49,168 bases of DNA. Origin: Pseudomonas sp. (lineage in GTDB: Bacteria; Pseudomonadota; Gammaproteobacteria; Pseudomonadales; Pseudomonadaceae). Positions 7,398-16,154 of this stretch are shown here, piece by piece (the first letter of the stretch is position 1; each line of letters starts with the position of its first letter). The stretch spans positions 1-49,168 of the forward strand of contig NZ_JAQGNX010000179.1 of NCBI RefSeq assembly GCF_028293835.1, given 5' to 3'. The notes under the pieces are model-generated. The model saw nothing but the letters and a program-made list of their open reading frames with translations. It was not told the origin of the DNA and ran no database searches. The translations under genes and the position numbers were made by a program.

Positions 7398-7559
7398 TAT
7401 GTTGTAGTATCGAGTCGTGAGTCAGAGATTTCGTGCTTGTGGCGCTAATTAATAACAAACAATCAGTTGCCTGCACGGCCTGTCTCATCTGCGCGGCAGC
7501 GCGGTGGCAAGCGTACCTCAAGGGTATCGCTCATTAGAACAACGCTTTGGAGGCAGGCA

Positions 7560-8423
7560 ATGGCTTTATTGGATGGGAAAGTCGTCATCATTACGGGCGC
7601 AGGGCGCGGTCTTGGCGCCGCTTATGCGCATCTGTTGGCTGCTGAAGGTGCGGCCGTCGTGGTCAACGATCTCGGACGCGATGAGAATGGTGCTTTTGGT
7701 GCCGAATCGGTTGCCGCCGCCATTCGGGCAAGCGGTGGGCAGGCCGCAGCACACACCCAGGACATCTCCACGGTGGCCGGTGGTCAGTCGCTGCTGGCGA
7801 CTGCGCTTGAACACTTTGGGCGCGCCGATATATTGATCAATAACGCCGGTATCTTGCGCGATAAATCGTTCCTCAAGCTCAGCGAGGCCGACTGGGACGC
7901 CGTAATCGCGGTCAATCTCAAGAGCATGTACGCGGTTACCCAACCCGTTTTTGGCTGGATGAAGGAGAACGGTGGTGGCGTCATCGTCAACACGTCCTCC
8001 ACCTCAGGGCTGGTCGGAAACTTTGGTCAAGCCAATTATGCCGCCTCCAAATGCGGCGCCTGGGGTTTTTCCAACGTGTTGACGATCGAAGCGGCGAAGT
8101 GCGGTGTTCGGGTCTGGACGCTGGCGCCTGCGGCTGTGTCGGCCCTGACTGCGCCGTTGATGGACGACGTCAGCAAAGCGCAACTGGCCCCGGAACATGT
8201 CGCGCAAGTAGTGTTGTACATGGTCAGCGAGCTGTCTGGTACCCGCACCGGCCACTGTCTGTTCGCCTCGGGCCAAAGTGTTCGCGAGCTGAAATTGGTC
8301 TCCGCCGCGGGTATTCGTGGAGGCGGGCTCGACAGCGAGTTCAGCGCCCAACGACTTGCCGCATCGGAAGACCAGGTTTTCCGACCAGAACCGTCGTTGA
8401 CCATCATGGATTTCGCCCGCTGA
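7560..8423 (+). CDS. SDR dehydrogenase, (R)-3-hydroxyacyl-CoA type
   Basis: An SDR of 287 residues, like the dehydrogenase domain of peroxisomal multifunctional enzyme 2. Motifs: TGAGRGLG at 12-19, VVVNDLGRD with an NAD-type aspartate (D37), NNAGILRD at 94-101, serines 146/147/149 in NTSSTSG, and Y160-x3-K164. The ATG at 7560 is preceded by GGAGG; the longer frame from 7467 has no support. It is likely to oxidise the product of a MaoC-type hydratase. The thiolase gene follows after 49 bases, giving a dehydrogenase-thiolase pair for the last two steps of a beta-oxidation turn. Confidence 0.9.
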   Translation: MALLDGKVVIITGAGRGLGAAYAHLLAAEGAAVVVNDLGRDENGAFGAESVAAAIRASGGQAAAHTQDISTVAGGQSLLATALEHFGRADILINNAGILRDKSFLKLSEADWDAVIAVNLKSMYAVTQPVFGWMKENGGGVIVNTSSTSGLVGNFGQANYAASKCGAWGFSNVLTIEAAKCGVRVWTLAPAAVSALTAPLMDDVSKAQLAPEHVAQVVLYMVSELSGTRTGHCLFASGQSVRELKLVSAAGIRGGGLDSEFSAQRLAASEDQVFRPEPSLTIMDFAR

Positions 8424-8472
8424 GCACAAGCCATCGATAAACAGTGGGCGCTTGGCGTCCCAAGGAAAACAT

Positions 8473-9660
8473 ATGAGCACTAAAGTTCTGGTGGCCGGGG
8501 TTGGCATGGTCAAGTTCACCAAGCCCGGCAAGAGTGAGATGTACGACATTATGGGCGCGCAAGCCATTGCCAGTGCCCTGCAGGATGCGGGCATTGATTA
8601 CAGCCAGGTGCAACAGGCGTATGCAGGGTTTGTGTCCGGCGACACCTGCTCCGGACAGACCGCCCTGTACCACGCCGGCTTGACGCAGATCCCCGTGATC
8701 AATGTCAACAATGCGTGTGCCAGCGGTTCTTCTGCCCTGTTTTTGGCGCGCCAGGCGGTTATGAGTGGCGCGGTAGAGGTTGCGCTGGCGGTCGGCTTTG
8801 AACAGATGAATCCAGGTGCGCTGGCCGGCAGTGATGGCGCTGCACGCACCCCGATTACGGTGCGTATCGACGAGGCGACGCGACGCATTCGTGGCTGGGA
8901 CGATCAGGCTCCCAGCGGTCCTCAGTATTTCGGCGGGGCCGGTGCCGAGTACATGGAGAAATACAACGTGACGGCTGAGCTCTTCGGTCGCGTGTCGGTG
9001 AAAGCCCGCAGCCATGCAGGGCGTAACCCCTACGCCTTGTTCACTGAACCATTGACCCTCGAGCAGGTGATGGGCTCACCCACTATCTTCGGCCCGCTGA
9101 CCCGGCTGATGTGCTGCCCACCCACCTGTGGGGCGGCCGCAGCGGTCGTGGTTTCCGAGGCTTATGCACGTAAGCATGGCTTGGCCAACTGTGTTGAAAT
9201 TGCAGGCATGAGCCTGACTACCGATGGACCACAAAGCTTCGGTTCGGACAGCATGATTCAAGTCGTCGGCGCGGGCATGACCGCCCTCGCTGCAAGCCAG
9301 GCCTACGAGCAGGCGGGGATTGGACCGGAGGACCTGGATCTGGTGGAACTGCATGATTGTTTCTCGTCTAACGAAGTCATCAGTTACGAAGCGCTGGGTC
9401 TGTGCGGTGAAGGACAGAGTGAGCGCTTCGTGCTAGATGGCAGCAACACCTATGGGGGCTCGGTCGTCACTAATCCGTCCGGCGGATTGCTTTCCAAGGG
9501 CCATCCATTGGGGGCCACCGGTTTGGCACAAATCGCTGAAGTGTCTTGGCATCTGCGCGGGTTGGCAGGTGATCGTCAAGTAGAGAATGCTCGGGTTGGC
9601 GTTCAGCACAACGTCGGTCTGGGAGGTGCTTGCGTGGTAACGGTGCTCAAGCGCGCTTGA
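8473..9660 (+). CDS. SCP-x type 3-ketoacyl-CoA thiolase
   Basis: A thiolase of the sterol-carrier-protein-x/lipid-transfer family, 395 residues. It cleaves 3-ketoacyl-CoA with CoA. All catalytic elements are intact: nucleophile C82 in NNACASGSS, H294 in ELHDCF, H344 in KGHPLGATG and C387 in GLGGAC. The ATG at 8473 is preceded by AAGGA. It is the only one of three thiolase-like proteins in the window with the full set, so it is the best candidate for true thiolysis of branched or ring-bearing 3-ketoacyl-CoAs. It ends 57 bases before a convergent gene, with a strong hairpin between. Confidence 0.93.
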   Translation: MSTKVLVAGVGMVKFTKPGKSEMYDIMGAQAIASALQDAGIDYSQVQQAYAGFVSGDTCSGQTALYHAGLTQIPVINVNNACASGSSALFLARQAVMSGAVEVALAVGFEQMNPGALAGSDGAARTPITVRIDEATRRIRGWDDQAPSGPQYFGGAGAEYMEKYNVTAELFGRVSVKARSHAGRNPYALFTEPLTLEQVMGSPTIFGPLTRLMCCPPTCGAAAAVVVSEAYARKHGLANCVEIAGMSLTTDGPQSFGSDSMIQVVGAGMTALAASQAYEQAGIGPEDLDLVELHDCFSSNEVISYEALGLCGEGQSERFVLDGSNTYGGSVVTNPSGGLLSKGHPLGATGLAQIAEVSWHLRGLAGDRQVENARVGVQHNVGLGGACVVTVLKRA

Positions 9661-9668
9661 ACAAGGGT

Positions 9669-9694
9669 GACCTGGTCACTCTGGTGACCAGGTC
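9669..9694. terminator. Hairpin between convergent genes
   Basis: A perfect 11-bp stem (GACCTGGTCAC / GTGACCAGGTC) with a TCTG loop sits between the thiolase and the convergent dehydrogenase gene. There is no clear T-run, so it may act as a bidirectional mRNA end rather than a strong intrinsic terminator. Confidence 0.55.
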
Positions 9695-9716
9695 TGACTG
9701 ATGAGTAAGGTGGCTG

Positions 9717-10772
9717 TCAGGCTTGTATCGGCTTTGTCAGCCGAGGCCATAACGCTGCACTTCCAGCGTCCAAAACCTGGAACCCGATTCGCTCGGCCCA
9801 CCACTGTTCGCTGCCCGCATCTGATCGCCATTGCCACAAGCGCCGGGTGTAGTAATGCAGGCTGTGCTCTTCGGTCACGCCGATAGCGCCGAACACTTGA
9901 TGGGCGATGGCGGCGGCGCGTCCTGCCGCTTTACCCACCAGGGTTTTGGCCACCGCCGCGGCCTGGAAAGGATTACCGGCGTCTATCTGGCGTGCTGCAT
10001 ACAGACCGGCGACTTGGGCGGCAGCTGCCTGCGCCGCCAAGTCGGCGATCATGTGCTGGATCGCCTGAAACGAGCCGATGGGTTTGCCGAACTGCACCCG
10101 GGTGTTGGCGTAGTCGACACAAAGTTCCAGCACTCGAGCCAGAGCACCAGCCATCTGGATGCTTCTGAGTACCGCGATATGGGGGCGCAGCGTTTCTTTC
10201 ATCAACGCTAGCGGTGCAGTTGCAAACTGTTGGGGCATGACGCCGCTGAGGATCCATTCGGCACAAGGCAAGCGGTCGAGCGTATCGACCTGGGTCTGGC
10301 TTCCTTTTTTCGCGTCCACCAGACAAACAAACGAAACGCCTTCGCGTTCAGCCGTCAACACGACATGCCCGGCAAGGGGTAGCCAGCTCAGTTGAGCATC
10401 GCGGCCATGCAATCGGCCTTGTTCGTCCAGACGGTACTGTTGGGTTGAAACTGCCAACGGCCCTGAAGGTACCTCTAGCCCAGCGCTCGACAGTGCCCAT
10501 CCCGCTACGGCGGTTTCTCCCAAGGGCAAGGGCGCGGCATGGAGCCCGCACACCCGCAGCATCGGTTCGCTGTCTGCCCAGCTCAGGCCTGCGCCACCCT
10601 GTTCCTCAGCGGTCATGGCGAGCGTTATGCCCATGCCCTCTACTTCGCTCCAAAGCGCCACCGCAGGGTGACCGCTTTCGGCGTCTACCCACATCTGTCG
10701 ATTTATACGGTCAACAAAAAGGCGATTTACCTGCTCGGCGAGCATTTCACTGATATTCATGTCTTCGCTCAT
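9717..10772 (-). CDS. Acyl-CoA dehydrogenase, short partner subunit
   Basis: A 351-residue acyl-CoA dehydrogenase family protein. The C-terminal helical domain is clear (GALARVLELCVDYANTR, QFGKPIGSFQAIQH, QVFGAIGVTEEHSLH), while the N-terminal and middle domains are short and diverged. This is the pattern of the partner subunit in heteromeric alpha2-beta2 dehydrogenases such as ChsE1-ChsE2 of cholesterol side-chain degradation. Its ATG overlaps the stop of the upstream dehydrogenase gene (ATGA), which supports translational coupling and a fixed subunit ratio. It is the last gene of the leftward operon DUF35, SDR, CoA-transferase, dehydrogenase, dehydrogenase. Confidence 0.88.
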   Translation of the reverse strand: MSEDMNISEMLAEQVNRLFVDRINRQMWVDAESGHPAVALWSEVEGMGITLAMTAEEQGGAGLSWADSEPMLRVCGLHAAPLPLGETAVAGWALSSAGLEVPSGPLAVSTQQYRLDEQGRLHGRDAQLSWLPLAGHVVLTAEREGVSFVCLVDAKKGSQTQVDTLDRLPCAEWILSGVMPQQFATAPLALMKETLRPHIAVLRSIQMAGALARVLELCVDYANTRVQFGKPIGSFQAIQHMIADLAAQAAAAQVAGLYAARQIDAGNPFQAAAVAKTLVGKAAGRAAAIAHQVFGAIGVTEEHSLHYYTRRLWQWRSDAGSEQWWAERIGFQVLDAGSAALWPRLTKPIQA

Positions 10773-11929
10773 CGCAGTCCAAGCCCCTTGGCAATTATGC
10801 CGCGCAATATCTCGCGAGTTCCGCCACGTAACGAAAAACTCGGCACGTTCTGCACCAGGAAAGCTTGCATTTCGCTCAACTTTTCTCCACGAACACAGGT
10901 CGATGGCGGGTCGAGCAGCTCTCGCACCAGCTCCGGGATTCGTTGTTCGTGGGTATTTCCCAAGTCTTTAACCAGCGCTGCTTCTTTAGCCGGCGAATGG
11001 CCGTCCTGAAGTTGGCCGAGGATCGACAATGACATTTCGCGTAACACCACCAATTCGGCGAAGGCTTCGCCCAGCTTGCGCGCGGCCAGGCGGTCGGCTT
11101 TGTGATCGCCTTGCAAGGCTTCGATGGTCAGGGGAAGCAGGGGGAAGCTGCTCATGTAGCGATCGGGTTGGCTGCGTTCGAAGGCCAACTCAGCCGTTGC
11201 CTGACTCCAGCCATTACCGTCCTGTCCCACCAGCATGTCGTCGGCGACGAAAACATCATCGAAGGTGACTTCGTTGAAGTGCGCTTCCCCCGTCAGGTCA
11301 TGGATGGGCCGTACCTCAATACCAGAAGAGCGCATGTCGATCAGAAACTGCGAGAGACCGTTGTGCCGTTCCGTGTCGGCGGCGCCCCCGGTACGGAACA
11401 GGCCAATCATGAAATCGCACAGGTGCGCGTTGGTGGTCCAGACTTTGCGACCGTTAAGCCGCCAGCCGCCCTTGACCCGTGTCGCCCGAGAGCGCAGCGA
11501 AGCCAAGTCGGAACCCGAATCGGGTTCGCTAAGGCCGATGCAAAACGACGCCTGGCCTTTGACAATCAGCGGAATGAAGCGACGGCGTTGTGCTTCGCTT
11601 CCCAGGCGCAGCAGCAGAGGGCCGCTCTGCCGGTCGCCAAACCAATGAGCACCCAGCGGTGCGCCGACGGCGAGCATTTCCTCGACCACCACATAGCGCT
11701 CCAGGCCTGAACGCTCGTGGCCGCCGTAGGCTTTTGGCCACGTCATGCCAATCCAGCCACGACGGCCGACTTCCTCGCTGAATTCCCGATCAAAGCCGGT
11801 CCATGAGTGACCAATTTTCCAACCGGACCAATGACTGGATGCTTCTTGCAGGAAAGACCTGACGTCCTGGCGTAAAGGCTCCAGGCTCGCCGGCAACTGC
11901 AGCGGTTTGAAACTGAAGGGTGATGTCAT
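10769..11929 (-). CDS. Acyl-CoA dehydrogenase, full-length subunit
   Basis: A 386-residue acyl-CoA dehydrogenase that should introduce an alpha-beta double bond into acyl-CoA using FAD. The flavin/substrate segment CIGLSEPDSGSDLASL and WRLNGRKVWTTNAH, the AFERS region and the C-terminal GGTREILRGIIAKGLG are visible. It lies 10 bases after the CoA-transferase gene and overlaps the next dehydrogenase gene by 4 bases, so the two probably form one heteromeric enzyme. Relatives of such pairs act on bulky steroid or terpenoid side chains. Confidence 0.92.
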   Translation of the reverse strand: MTSPFSFKPLQLPASLEPLRQDVRSFLQEASSHWSGWKIGHSWTGFDREFSEEVGRRGWIGMTWPKAYGGHERSGLERYVVVEEMLAVGAPLGAHWFGDRQSGPLLLRLGSEAQRRRFIPLIVKGQASFCIGLSEPDSGSDLASLRSRATRVKGGWRLNGRKVWTTNAHLCDFMIGLFRTGGAADTERHNGLSQFLIDMRSSGIEVRPIHDLTGEAHFNEVTFDDVFVADDMLVGQDGNGWSQATAELAFERSQPDRYMSSFPLLPLTIEALQGDHKADRLAARKLGEAFAELVVLREMSLSILGQLQDGHSPAKEAALVKDLGNTHEQRIPELVRELLDPPSTCVRGEKLSEMQAFLVQNVPSFSLRGGTREILRGIIAKGLGLR

Positions 11930-11939
11930 GGCAAAGCCC

Positions 11940-13181
11940 TCAGATGACGTGTCGTAAACGCAGATCGGCTATCCGATCTGGATCGAGACCCAGCCAGTCA
12001 CTCAGTATTTGCGCAGTGTGTTCACCGATGGTCGGCGGGGCGAGCTTGTAACGCACCGGTGTGGCGGAAAAGCGCATCGGGCTGGCGACGGTCTGGATTG
12101 TGCCGTTGATCGGGTGTTCCATCGGCACAATGAGCCCGCGTTCGATGGCATGGGGGTCTTGTTCGAGGTCGGCCATGCTATTAATCGGACCGCAGGAGAC
12201 GGTGGCGGCATTCAGGTGGGCGATCCATTCATCCTTGCTTTTGCCTTGCAGCGCGGCTGTCAACAATTCTGATAACTCCTGGCGGTTGGCCACCCGCGCG
12301 CCATTGCGGGCGAACTTCGGATCATCGATCCATTCTGGGTGACCGACCGCAGCCGCCAGACGAGCAAACTCCCGGTCGTTGAACGTTGCCACCAAAATGT
12401 GCCCGTCGTCGACCGTGTAGACGCCGTAGGGGGAGGCACTGGGGTGATCGTTGCCTGTGCGGCCAAGCTCTTTGCCACCGTTGAACCAAGCGGAAAAGGT
12501 GTTGAGCAGCGCCGCGACCTGGGCGTCGAACAGCGACACATCGATATGTTGACCCTCGCCGCTTTGATGGCGGTGGTTAACCGCTGCCAAAACGCCAATG
12601 GCGGCATACAGACCGGCGCAAATATCCGCCACCGGTACGCCAACGCGCATGGGCCCATCGCCAGGGTGTCCCTCGCGGTGACCTGTGACCGACATCACAC
12701 CGGCCATGGCCTGTATCAGATAGTCGTAGCCTGAGCGGTTAGCGTAGGGGCCGGTCTGGCCAAAGCCGGTGATGGAGCAATAGATCAGGCGTGGATTTAT
12801 CTCACGCAGTTCTTCGTAACTTAACCCGTATTTGGCCAAGGTCCCGGTGCGATAGTTTTCCAGAAGAATGTCTGATTTCGCTGCCAATTGGCGCAGCAGC
12901 TCAGCGCCTTCCTGTTGAGCGAAGTCGACACTGATCGAGCGTTTGTTGCGATTGACCGATTGGCTGTAGGTGGACTCTTGATGCGGCTCGTTTTCGGTGC
13001 CCTTCAACCACGGCGGTCCGATGCGGCGGATGTCATCGCCTTCGCCTTGGCGTTCCACCTTGAGCACATCGGCACCTAGGTCGGCTAGGATCTGACCCGC
13101 ATAGGGGCCGGCAATGACTCGGGTCATGTCGAGGACGCGCAGTCCGGCGAGTGCTTCTTTGGCGCTGTTTAGCATAGTCAT
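11940..13181 (-). CDS. Family III CoA-transferase (CaiB/BaiF)
   Basis: A 413-residue family III CoA-transferase. It moves CoA between an acyl-CoA donor and a carboxylic acid without ATP. The N-terminal LRVLDMTRVIAGPYAGQ, the ADLGADVLKVE strand, and the catalytic aspartate D153 in SGYDYLIQAMAGVM are present. The alternative, an alpha-methylacyl-CoA racemase, is less likely because the racemase GHD motif is absent. The ATG at 13181 overlaps the SDR stop (ATGA). A second ATG lies at 13175. It may recycle CoA from a product onto incoming substrate in the operon that also encodes the heteromeric dehydrogenase. Confidence 0.92.
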   Translation of the reverse strand: MTMLNSAKEALAGLRVLDMTRVIAGPYAGQILADLGADVLKVERQGEGDDIRRIGPPWLKGTENEPHQESTYSQSVNRNKRSISVDFAQQEGAELLRQLAAKSDILLENYRTGTLAKYGLSYEELREINPRLIYCSITGFGQTGPYANRSGYDYLIQAMAGVMSVTGHREGHPGDGPMRVGVPVADICAGLYAAIGVLAAVNHRHQSGEGQHIDVSLFDAQVAALLNTFSAWFNGGKELGRTGNDHPSASPYGVYTVDDGHILVATFNDREFARLAAAVGHPEWIDDPKFARNGARVANRQELSELLTAALQGKSKDEWIAHLNAATVSCGPINSMADLEQDPHAIERGLIVPMEHPINGTIQTVASPMRFSATPVRYKLAPPTIGEHTAQILSDWLGLDPDRIADLRLRHVI

Positions 13182-13951
13182 ACCGCGATGGTGTAGCCGC
13201 CATTGACCGAAAGGACTTGGCCGGTGATGTAGGAAGCCGCCTCAGAGAGCAGGAAGCAGACGGGAATGGACACTTCTTCGGGGGAGGCGAATCGGCCTAA
13301 GGCGATTTGCGCCAGATAGGTCTCAAGAAAGCGTGGGTCGGTGCGAACCTTCTCGGTCATGGCGGTCTCTACCATGCCGAAACACACCGCGTTGGCACGA
13401 ATGCCGTGCTTGGCCCATTCGCGGGCGGCGGTCATGGCCATGCCGAACATGCCAGACTTGGCCGCCGCATAGTTGATTTGTCCCATGCTGCCGCGACGGC
13501 CTGCATCTGAAGAAATGAACACCACCGACCCAGGGCTGGTGTCGCCCGCTCTGGCCCGCTCAAGCAGATGGGCACCCACGGCTTGCGTGAAGAAAAACGA
13601 GCCGGTCAGGTGTACGTCAATGACTTGTTGCCATTGCTCCAGGGTCATTTTCTCGATCATGGCGGGACGGCCTATCCCCGCATTATTGACCAGCCCATGG
13701 ACCGCCCCGAAGTGAGCGACTGCCTGACTGACGGCGGATTGCACAAATGCCTGGTCGCTGACACTGCCCGCCAGTGGAAGGAAATGTTCACCCCATTCAT
13801 CGGCTGCGCTGTGCAGTGCATCGGCATTCAAATCCACCGCTGCCACGTTGGCCCCCAGTTCAATGCACAGACGTGCAATGGCCAGGCCGATTCCCTGGCC
13901 CGCGCCGGTGACGACAAAGGTACGTCCCGCAAGTGACATCGGATTCTTCAT
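13178..13951 (-). CDS. SDR family oxidoreductase
   Basis: A classical SDR of 257 residues. TGAGQGIG at 15-22, NAD-type aspartate D40 in AAVDLNAD, NNAG at 89-92, serines 147/148 and Y161-x3-K165 are present, with C-terminal YITGQVLSVNGGYTI. The ATG at 13951 is used because it lies 10 bases after the DUF35 stop; the longer frame to 14068 would overlap that gene. The likely role is oxidation of a hydroxyacyl-CoA or ring hydroxyl; the substrate cannot be told. It overlaps the CoA-transferase gene by 4 bases. Confidence 0.88.
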   Translation of the reverse strand: MKNPMSLAGRTFVVTGAGQGIGLAIARLCIELGANVAAVDLNADALHSAADEWGEHFLPLAGSVSDQAFVQSAVSQAVAHFGAVHGLVNNAGIGRPAMIEKMTLEQWQQVIDVHLTGSFFFTQAVGAHLLERARAGDTSPGSVVFISSDAGRRGSMGQINYAAAKSGMFGMAMTAAREWAKHGIRANAVCFGMVETAMTEKVRTDPRFLETYLAQIALGRFASPEEVSIPVCFLLSEAASYITGQVLSVNGGYTIAV

Positions 13952-13961
13952 GGTCTTTCGC

Positions 13962-14330
13962 CTAGTGGGTGAGGGGGTCGAAAACGACAAAAAACTGCTC
14001 GGCTTCCTGGGCAATGCGCGCCTGGACCCGTAGGTCGATCTGTACCTCGTCGGCGGGTATTCCTTCAACGCGGCTCATCATTCGCGGACCTTCATCAAGA
14101 TCGATCAACGCCACGTTGTAGGGCTGGGCGGGAGGCTTGGGACGGATAACGGTCACAGAATAAACAGTGCCTAACCCACTGGCGGGTATCCATTCCAGAT
14201 CCGTGTTGCCGGTGCCCGGTTCAAGCATCCGAGGATAAAAAAAACAGCGTTGGCTCGCGCGACTGCGCTGCAGCATGAAATGGCCTTGTTTCAAAAAGTT
14301 CTGGAAGTCGGCGTCGGGGCGCAGAGTCAT
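13962..14330 (-). CDS. DUF35 OB-fold protein with degenerate zinc ribbon
   Basis: A 122-residue protein of the DUF35 family (rubredoxin-like zinc ribbon plus OB fold). Family members partner thiolase-fold enzymes, for example BbsA with the BbsB thiolase and the ChsH2 C-terminal domain with the Ltp2 aldolase. The order fits: amphipathic N-terminus, ribbon region LQRSRASQRCFFYPRMLEPG (20-39), then the OB-fold strands GLGTVYSVTVIRP and YNVALIDLDEGPRM. The ribbon normally carries four cysteines as two CxxC pairs; only C29 remains, so zinc binding is probably lost. First gene of a five-gene leftward operon controlled by O4 and O5. Probable partner of one of the three thiolase-like proteins. Confidence 0.85.
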   Translation of the reverse strand: MTLRPDADFQNFLKQGHFMLQRSRASQRCFFYPRMLEPGTGNTDLEWIPASGLGTVYSVTVIRPKPPAQPYNVALIDLDEGPRMMSRVEGIPADEVQIDLRVQARIAQEAEQFFVVFDPLTH

Positions 14331-14356
14331 GTTCGCGTACCTGATCTATTTATTTT

Positions 14357-14377
14357 TAACTGTCATTAAGTCAGTAA
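14357..14377. promoter_or_regulatory. 21-bp operator O4
   Basis: Half-sites TAACTGTC and GTCAGTAA with an A/T spacer (14/16). It lies 27 bases upstream of the DUF35 ATG, close to its promoter region. Confidence 0.8.
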
Positions 14378-14428
14378 TTGATTAATTTATTCGGTGATTT
14401 GTCGATTTATGAAGCCTCAGATGGTATA

Positions 14429-14449
14429 AAACTGTCAATCAGTTAGTTT
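14429..14449. promoter_or_regulatory. 21-bp operator O5
   Basis: Half-sites AAACTGTC and GTTAGTTT (12/16). It lies 67 bases upstream of the MFS exporter ATG. Its centre is 72 bases from that of O4, close to seven helical turns, so both would face the same side of the DNA. Confidence 0.72.
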
Positions 14450-14515
14450 TCAATATGCGTTTATTCCTGCTTTCAGTCAAGCGCAGGGACACGCTTCAAA
14501 GAGGAATCGCGGTTC

Positions 14516-16099
14516 ATGACAGACACATCGAATTCGTTGTGGGCGCCCTTGCGTTTCGCGCCATTCCGCGCCCTGTGGTTAGGTGCGCTGGCAATGAATT
14601 TAGCGATCTGGATGCAGAATGTCGGGGCCGCCTGGCTGATGGTGTCGCTGACCACCTCACCCTTGCTGGTCGCGCTGGTGCAGACCGCGATCAGCCTGCC
14701 CGCGTTTTTCTTTGGACTGCCCGGAGGGGTGTTCGCCGATATTTTCAATCGCCGACGCTATCTGCTCCTCACCCAGCTCGGGATGTTGTTTACTGCTGCC
14801 GTCCTGATCACCTGCAGTGCGTTGGGACTGGTCAGTCCGTGGCTGCTGCTGGGACTGACTTTTTGTTTTGGCATCGGCTTCGCCTTACAGGGTCCGGCCT
14901 GGTACACCACCCAAGCGGAATCAGTGCCAAGGGCGCTCATGCCATCAGCACTGGCGTTGTCGTCGTTGTCTTATAGTTCGGCGCGGGCGGTCGGCCCGGC
15001 GTTGGCCGGAAGCGTGGTGGCGGTGTCGGGCGTCATCAGTGTGTTTGTCATCTGCGGAGTGTTGTTGCTGGGTTCATTAGTAGTCGTGATGCGCATGACC
15101 GCGCCAGAGCGCGATAACAGCCTCGCGCCGGAAACACTATGGGCGGGGTTGCGCGGCACGATCCGCTATGTTCGGCATTCCGAGGTGATGCGTGTTCAAT
15201 GCCTGCGCACGCTGACCTTCGTTGGCGCGGCGAGCGGCGTATGGGCGCTGTTGCCAGTGATTGCCAGCGAGTCGGGTGGGGCCGGGAGCTATGGTGTTTT
15301 GCTGGGCAGCCTAGGGGTTGGCACGATGCTCGGGGCCTTTCTGATGCCGGTGCTTCGGGCGCGAATGAGCCTCAACCTGATGCTGGGCCTTGCGGCATTG
15401 CTGTACGCCGCCAATTGTCTGATCGTGGGTCTGGTGCCGAACACAAGCGTGCGATGCGTTGCTCTGTTTATGGCCGGGATCGGTTGGTTGGCCGTTGGCA
15501 CCACCAACCTGGTGGCCATTCAGTCATCGGTGCCGCCGTGGATCCGAGCCCGGGCGGTGGCGATCTATATGCTGGTATTTCAGGGCGCGCTGGCCATCGG
15601 CGGAGCTCTGTGGGGTGCGGTCGCCAGTCATATAGGCAGTCGCCAGGCATTGGTCATTGCCTCGGTCGGCGTGGCGCTGTCAATGCTGGTCATGTGGCGT
15701 TATCCGGCCCGCCTGGGGGACGACGCAGAGGTGACACCATCGGACATCGGCCTTCCTGCGGTGTCGTTTCCCGAGCTGAATTTCCGGGAAGGCCCGGTGG
15801 CAGTGCAGATCGCCTATGAAATCAGGCAGGAGGCTCGGGAAGAGTTTTTGCGCCAGATCGGCGGTGTCGGCATCCAGCGTCGCCGCGACGGCGCCAGCTT
15901 CTGGCGCATCTACCGAGAATTGAATCATCCGGACTGCTACCTGGAACGCTTTATCGTCGACTCATGGACGGACTACCTGCGCCATCAGCGTCGGACCACG
16001 CTTGCCGACCAATTGGCAGAGTCAAAAGTGCGGGCGCTGCACTGCGGTGACAACCCTCCTGTGGTTTCACATTTTATTGGTGAATGCCTGGTTCGTTGA
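14516..16099 (+). CDS. MFS transporter of the EntS-like (MFS_3) group
   Basis: A 527-residue major facilitator protein of the MFS_3 (EntS-like, often exporter) group. About twelve membrane helices are visible between residues 15 and 400, with WLGALAMNLAIWMQNVGAAW at the start and PPWIRARAVAIYMLVFQGAL in the second half. A soluble C-terminal domain of about 110 residues (EAREEFLRQIGGVGIQRRRD, ending ALHCGDNPPV) is typical for this group. Likely to export toxic intermediates or the substrate; import cannot be excluded. It diverges from the DUF35 operon across O4/O5, and a chemoreceptor gene follows after 55 bases, probably in the same transcript. Confidence 0.86.
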   Translation: MTDTSNSLWAPLRFAPFRALWLGALAMNLAIWMQNVGAAWLMVSLTTSPLLVALVQTAISLPAFFFGLPGGVFADIFNRRRYLLLTQLGMLFTAAVLITCSALGLVSPWLLLGLTFCFGIGFALQGPAWYTTQAESVPRALMPSALALSSLSYSSARAVGPALAGSVVAVSGVISVFVICGVLLLGSLVVVMRMTAPERDNSLAPETLWAGLRGTIRYVRHSEVMRVQCLRTLTFVGAASGVWALLPVIASESGGAGSYGVLLGSLGVGTMLGAFLMPVLRARMSLNLMLGLAALLYAANCLIVGLVPNTSVRCVALFMAGIGWLAVGTTNLVAIQSSVPPWIRARAVAIYMLVFQGALAIGGALWGAVASHIGSRQALVIASVGVALSMLVMWRYPARLGDDAEVTPSDIGLPAVSFPELNFREGPVAVQIAYEIRQEAREEFLRQIGGVGIQRRRDGASFWRIYRELNHPDCYLERFIVDSWTDYLRHQRRTTLADQLAESKVRALHCGDNPPVVSHFIGECLVR

Positions 16100-16154
16100 C
16101 CGGCGTGCTCTGTGGTTTTCCGTGTTCATAAAACAATAATGAGAGGAGTGCGTC

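Noticed and set aside
7323..7521. Longer N-terminus of the hydratase at 6433
   Set aside because: It would place operator O3 inside the coding region; the GTG at 7323 has a good RBS and gives the family-typical start.
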